Positions 13,373 to 14,286 of a stretch of DNA of 14,286 nt are shown in pieces; position 1 is the first letter of the stretch, and each line of letters begins with the position of its first letter. The DNA comes from Leptolyngbyaceae cyanobacterium CSSed165cm_216. GTDB taxonomy: Bacteria; Cyanobacteriota; Cyanobacteriia; Phormidesmidales; Phormidesmidaceae. The notes beneath the pieces were generated by a model that saw nothing but the letters and a program-made list of their open reading frames with translations, did not search any database and had not been told where the DNA came from. The translations under genes and the position numbers were made by a program. The DNA lies in contig SLIY01000402.1 of the NCBI GenBank assembly GCA_007135385.1, positions 1 through 14,286 of the forward strand, written 5' to 3'.

Positions 13373-14176
13373 CTACCTAGGATGGGGGCGATGCCAGTAG
13401 ATACGATGGCCGCAGTGAATGCATTGATGGGCGGGGTCGTGGTAAAGCTTGGCGCAGAATATTTTGTGCGGGCCAAAGAGGCGCAGGTAGATCTCAGCGG
13501 CGGTCAACATACCTGAGATCGGCGCTACAAAATACAGCCATATCGCTGTCCAAATACCGGATGGTAAGGCCGAGGCCACCGTCCGGGCTGGGTTCATGCC
13601 AAAGCCTGACAGGGGAGATTCAAACACGACGTAGCTGACAATCAGACAGCCGGCAAAAAATGGAGTCAGATGGGCCAGGTGGGGCTGGTTACTGCTGTAT
13701 AGCACTGTCCCCATCATGATCACAGCGATGGTAAATTCTCCCCAAAAAGCAGCCACATTCCCTGCCGGGCCAGGCACTGTCACCACGTAGTTTACCGGCG
13801 CTTGGATAAAGGGCGCCCTAAGCAGCAGAGCCACCAGCAAAACACCCAGTAGACCACCCAAAAACTGGAAAACAATGTAAAAAAAGGCATCCCAGGGGCC
13901 AATTTTTTGCAGCCGATAAAACGTCAGCGTTACTGCTGGGTTGATGTGGGCTCCAGATCGCTTCCCCCAAGGAGAATACATGATTGCCATGGCAGTCAGC
14001 CCCATGCCCAGCCCCATCATCACCCGCTGCACAAAGGGGTTTGGCAGAGCCTGGTGCACAGGCGACTGGGGGTAAAAGATCACGGTGCCCACCAATCCGG
14101 CGGCGACCATAAACATACCCAGACCCCAGGCTTCCATAAGGTATTCGGGCCAGTGGCGCTTGAGCGCGGAAATCAT
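13373..14176 (-). CDS. Aquaporin / MIP-family channel with cysteine-histidine C-terminal tail
   Basis: This 267-residue channel has six membrane helices and two half-helices with NPA motifs: GAHINPAVTL (Asn79) and GFGMNPARTV (Asn195, Arg198). By comparison with AqpZ and GlpF, the selectivity-filter positions read Met58, Val183, Phe192 and Arg198, matching neither the water-specific set (Phe, His, Thr, Arg) nor the glycerol set (Trp, Gly, Phe, Arg); the permeant is therefore uncertain. The cytoplasmic tail CAKLYHDPAHQCIHCGHR then HRPHPR has Cys241, a Cys252-x2-Cys255 pair and several histidines, possibly metal- or redox-sensing. ATG at 14176 is preferred because ISALKRHWPEYLMEA is a typical start; a GTG at 14212 would add twelve residues. 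A perfect FNR-like palindrome lies 70 bp upstream. Confidence 0.88.
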   Translation of the reverse strand: MISALKRHWPEYLMEAWGLGMFMVAAGLVGTVIFYPQSPVHQALPNPFVQRVMMGLGMGLTAMAIMYSPWGKRSGAHINPAVTLTFYRLQKIGPWDAFFYIVFQFLGGLLGVLLVALLLRAPFIQAPVNYVVTVPGPAGNVAAFWGEFTIAVIMMGTVLYSSNQPHLAHLTPFFAGCLIVSYVVFESPLSGFGMNPARTVASALPSGIWTAIWLYFVAPISGMLTAAEIYLRLFGPHKIFCAKLYHDPAHQCIHCGHRIYWHRPHPR

Positions 14177-14246
14177 ACCTACTATCGAAATCCATCGCAA
14201 TGTGAATGTCACGCATTAAGCTGTTGCCCATACTCACCGGGCAGCA

Positions 14247-14260
14247 TTGATGCGGATCAA
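14247..14260 (-). promoter_or_regulatory. Perfect FNR/ANR-like box upstream of the aquaporin gene
   Basis: TTGAT-GCGG-ATCAA, a perfect match to the TTGAT-N4-ATCAA consensus of oxygen-responsive FNR-type regulators. On the minus strand a CTTAAT hexamer (14215-14220) could be a -10 element; it would place the box centre about 45 bp before the transcription start, near the usual position for an activating FNR site. It is followed on the plus strand by ATCA-type short repeats (14256-14270). Confidence 0.55.
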
Positions 14261-14286
14261 ATCAATCAATCAGTTAAACTAAAATC

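Noticed and set aside
13314..13373. GTG start adding 20 residues to the GMC enzyme
   Set aside because: The flavin-binding strand would be pushed away from the N-terminus; added residues look like translated spacer.

Overview
The window looks like chromosomal DNA from a moderately GC-rich cyanobacterium, probably a filamentous Leptolyngbya/Nodosilinea-like lineage, although the genus cannot be settled from this sequence. The evidence is at least ten copies of the cyanobacterial HIP1 octamer GCGATCGC in 14.3 kb (about 0.2 expected by chance), cyanobacterial-type heptamer tandem repeats, and a cytochrome-oxidase locus of the cyanobacterial ARTO type. All ten recognised genes are on the minus strand, so transcription runs from right to left.

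In transcription order: (1) 14286-11727 carries an aquaporin-family channel and a GMC-family flavin dehydrogenase, preceded by a perfect FNR/ANR-like palindrome (14247-14260). (2) 11726-11358 is a 369-bp gene-free stretch filled by a MITE-like element: 13-bp terminal inverted repeats around a chain of hairpins. (3) 11357-10557 is a short-chain dehydrogenase resembling glucose 1-dehydrogenase. (4) 10556-10146 is a gene-free, AT-richer region that should hold the promoter of the next block. (5) 10145-3805 is a respiratory block: two DUF2231 membrane proteins overlapping by ATGA, a smaller MITE-like element, ctaC-ctaD-ctaE, and a type II NADH dehydrogenase. (6) 3804-3647 contains a 15-unit heptamer repeat. 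(7) 3646-1 holds a GH63-type glucosidase and the N-terminal part of a GH133 glycogen-debranching-type enzyme, cut by the window edge.

The respiratory block reads as a compact bypass electron-transport chain. The NDH-2 passes electrons from NAD(P)H to quinone without pumping protons. The oxidase subunit II has lost both cysteines, the glutamate and the second histidine of the CuA site, so the oxidase is expected to take electrons from quinol (ARTO) and not from cytochrome c or plastocyanin. Subunit I keeps the heme and CuB ligands and has a YSHPVVY motif. The dehydrogenases upstream (SDR, GMC) and the FNR-like box by the aquaporin suggest redox or low-oxygen physiology, but that link is inference.

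The least explained parts are the two related inverted-repeat elements (8840-8952 and 11405-11725), the larger one holding two divergently oriented copies of a hairpin-linker-hairpin module, and the perfect FNR-like palindrome in a cyanobacterium.
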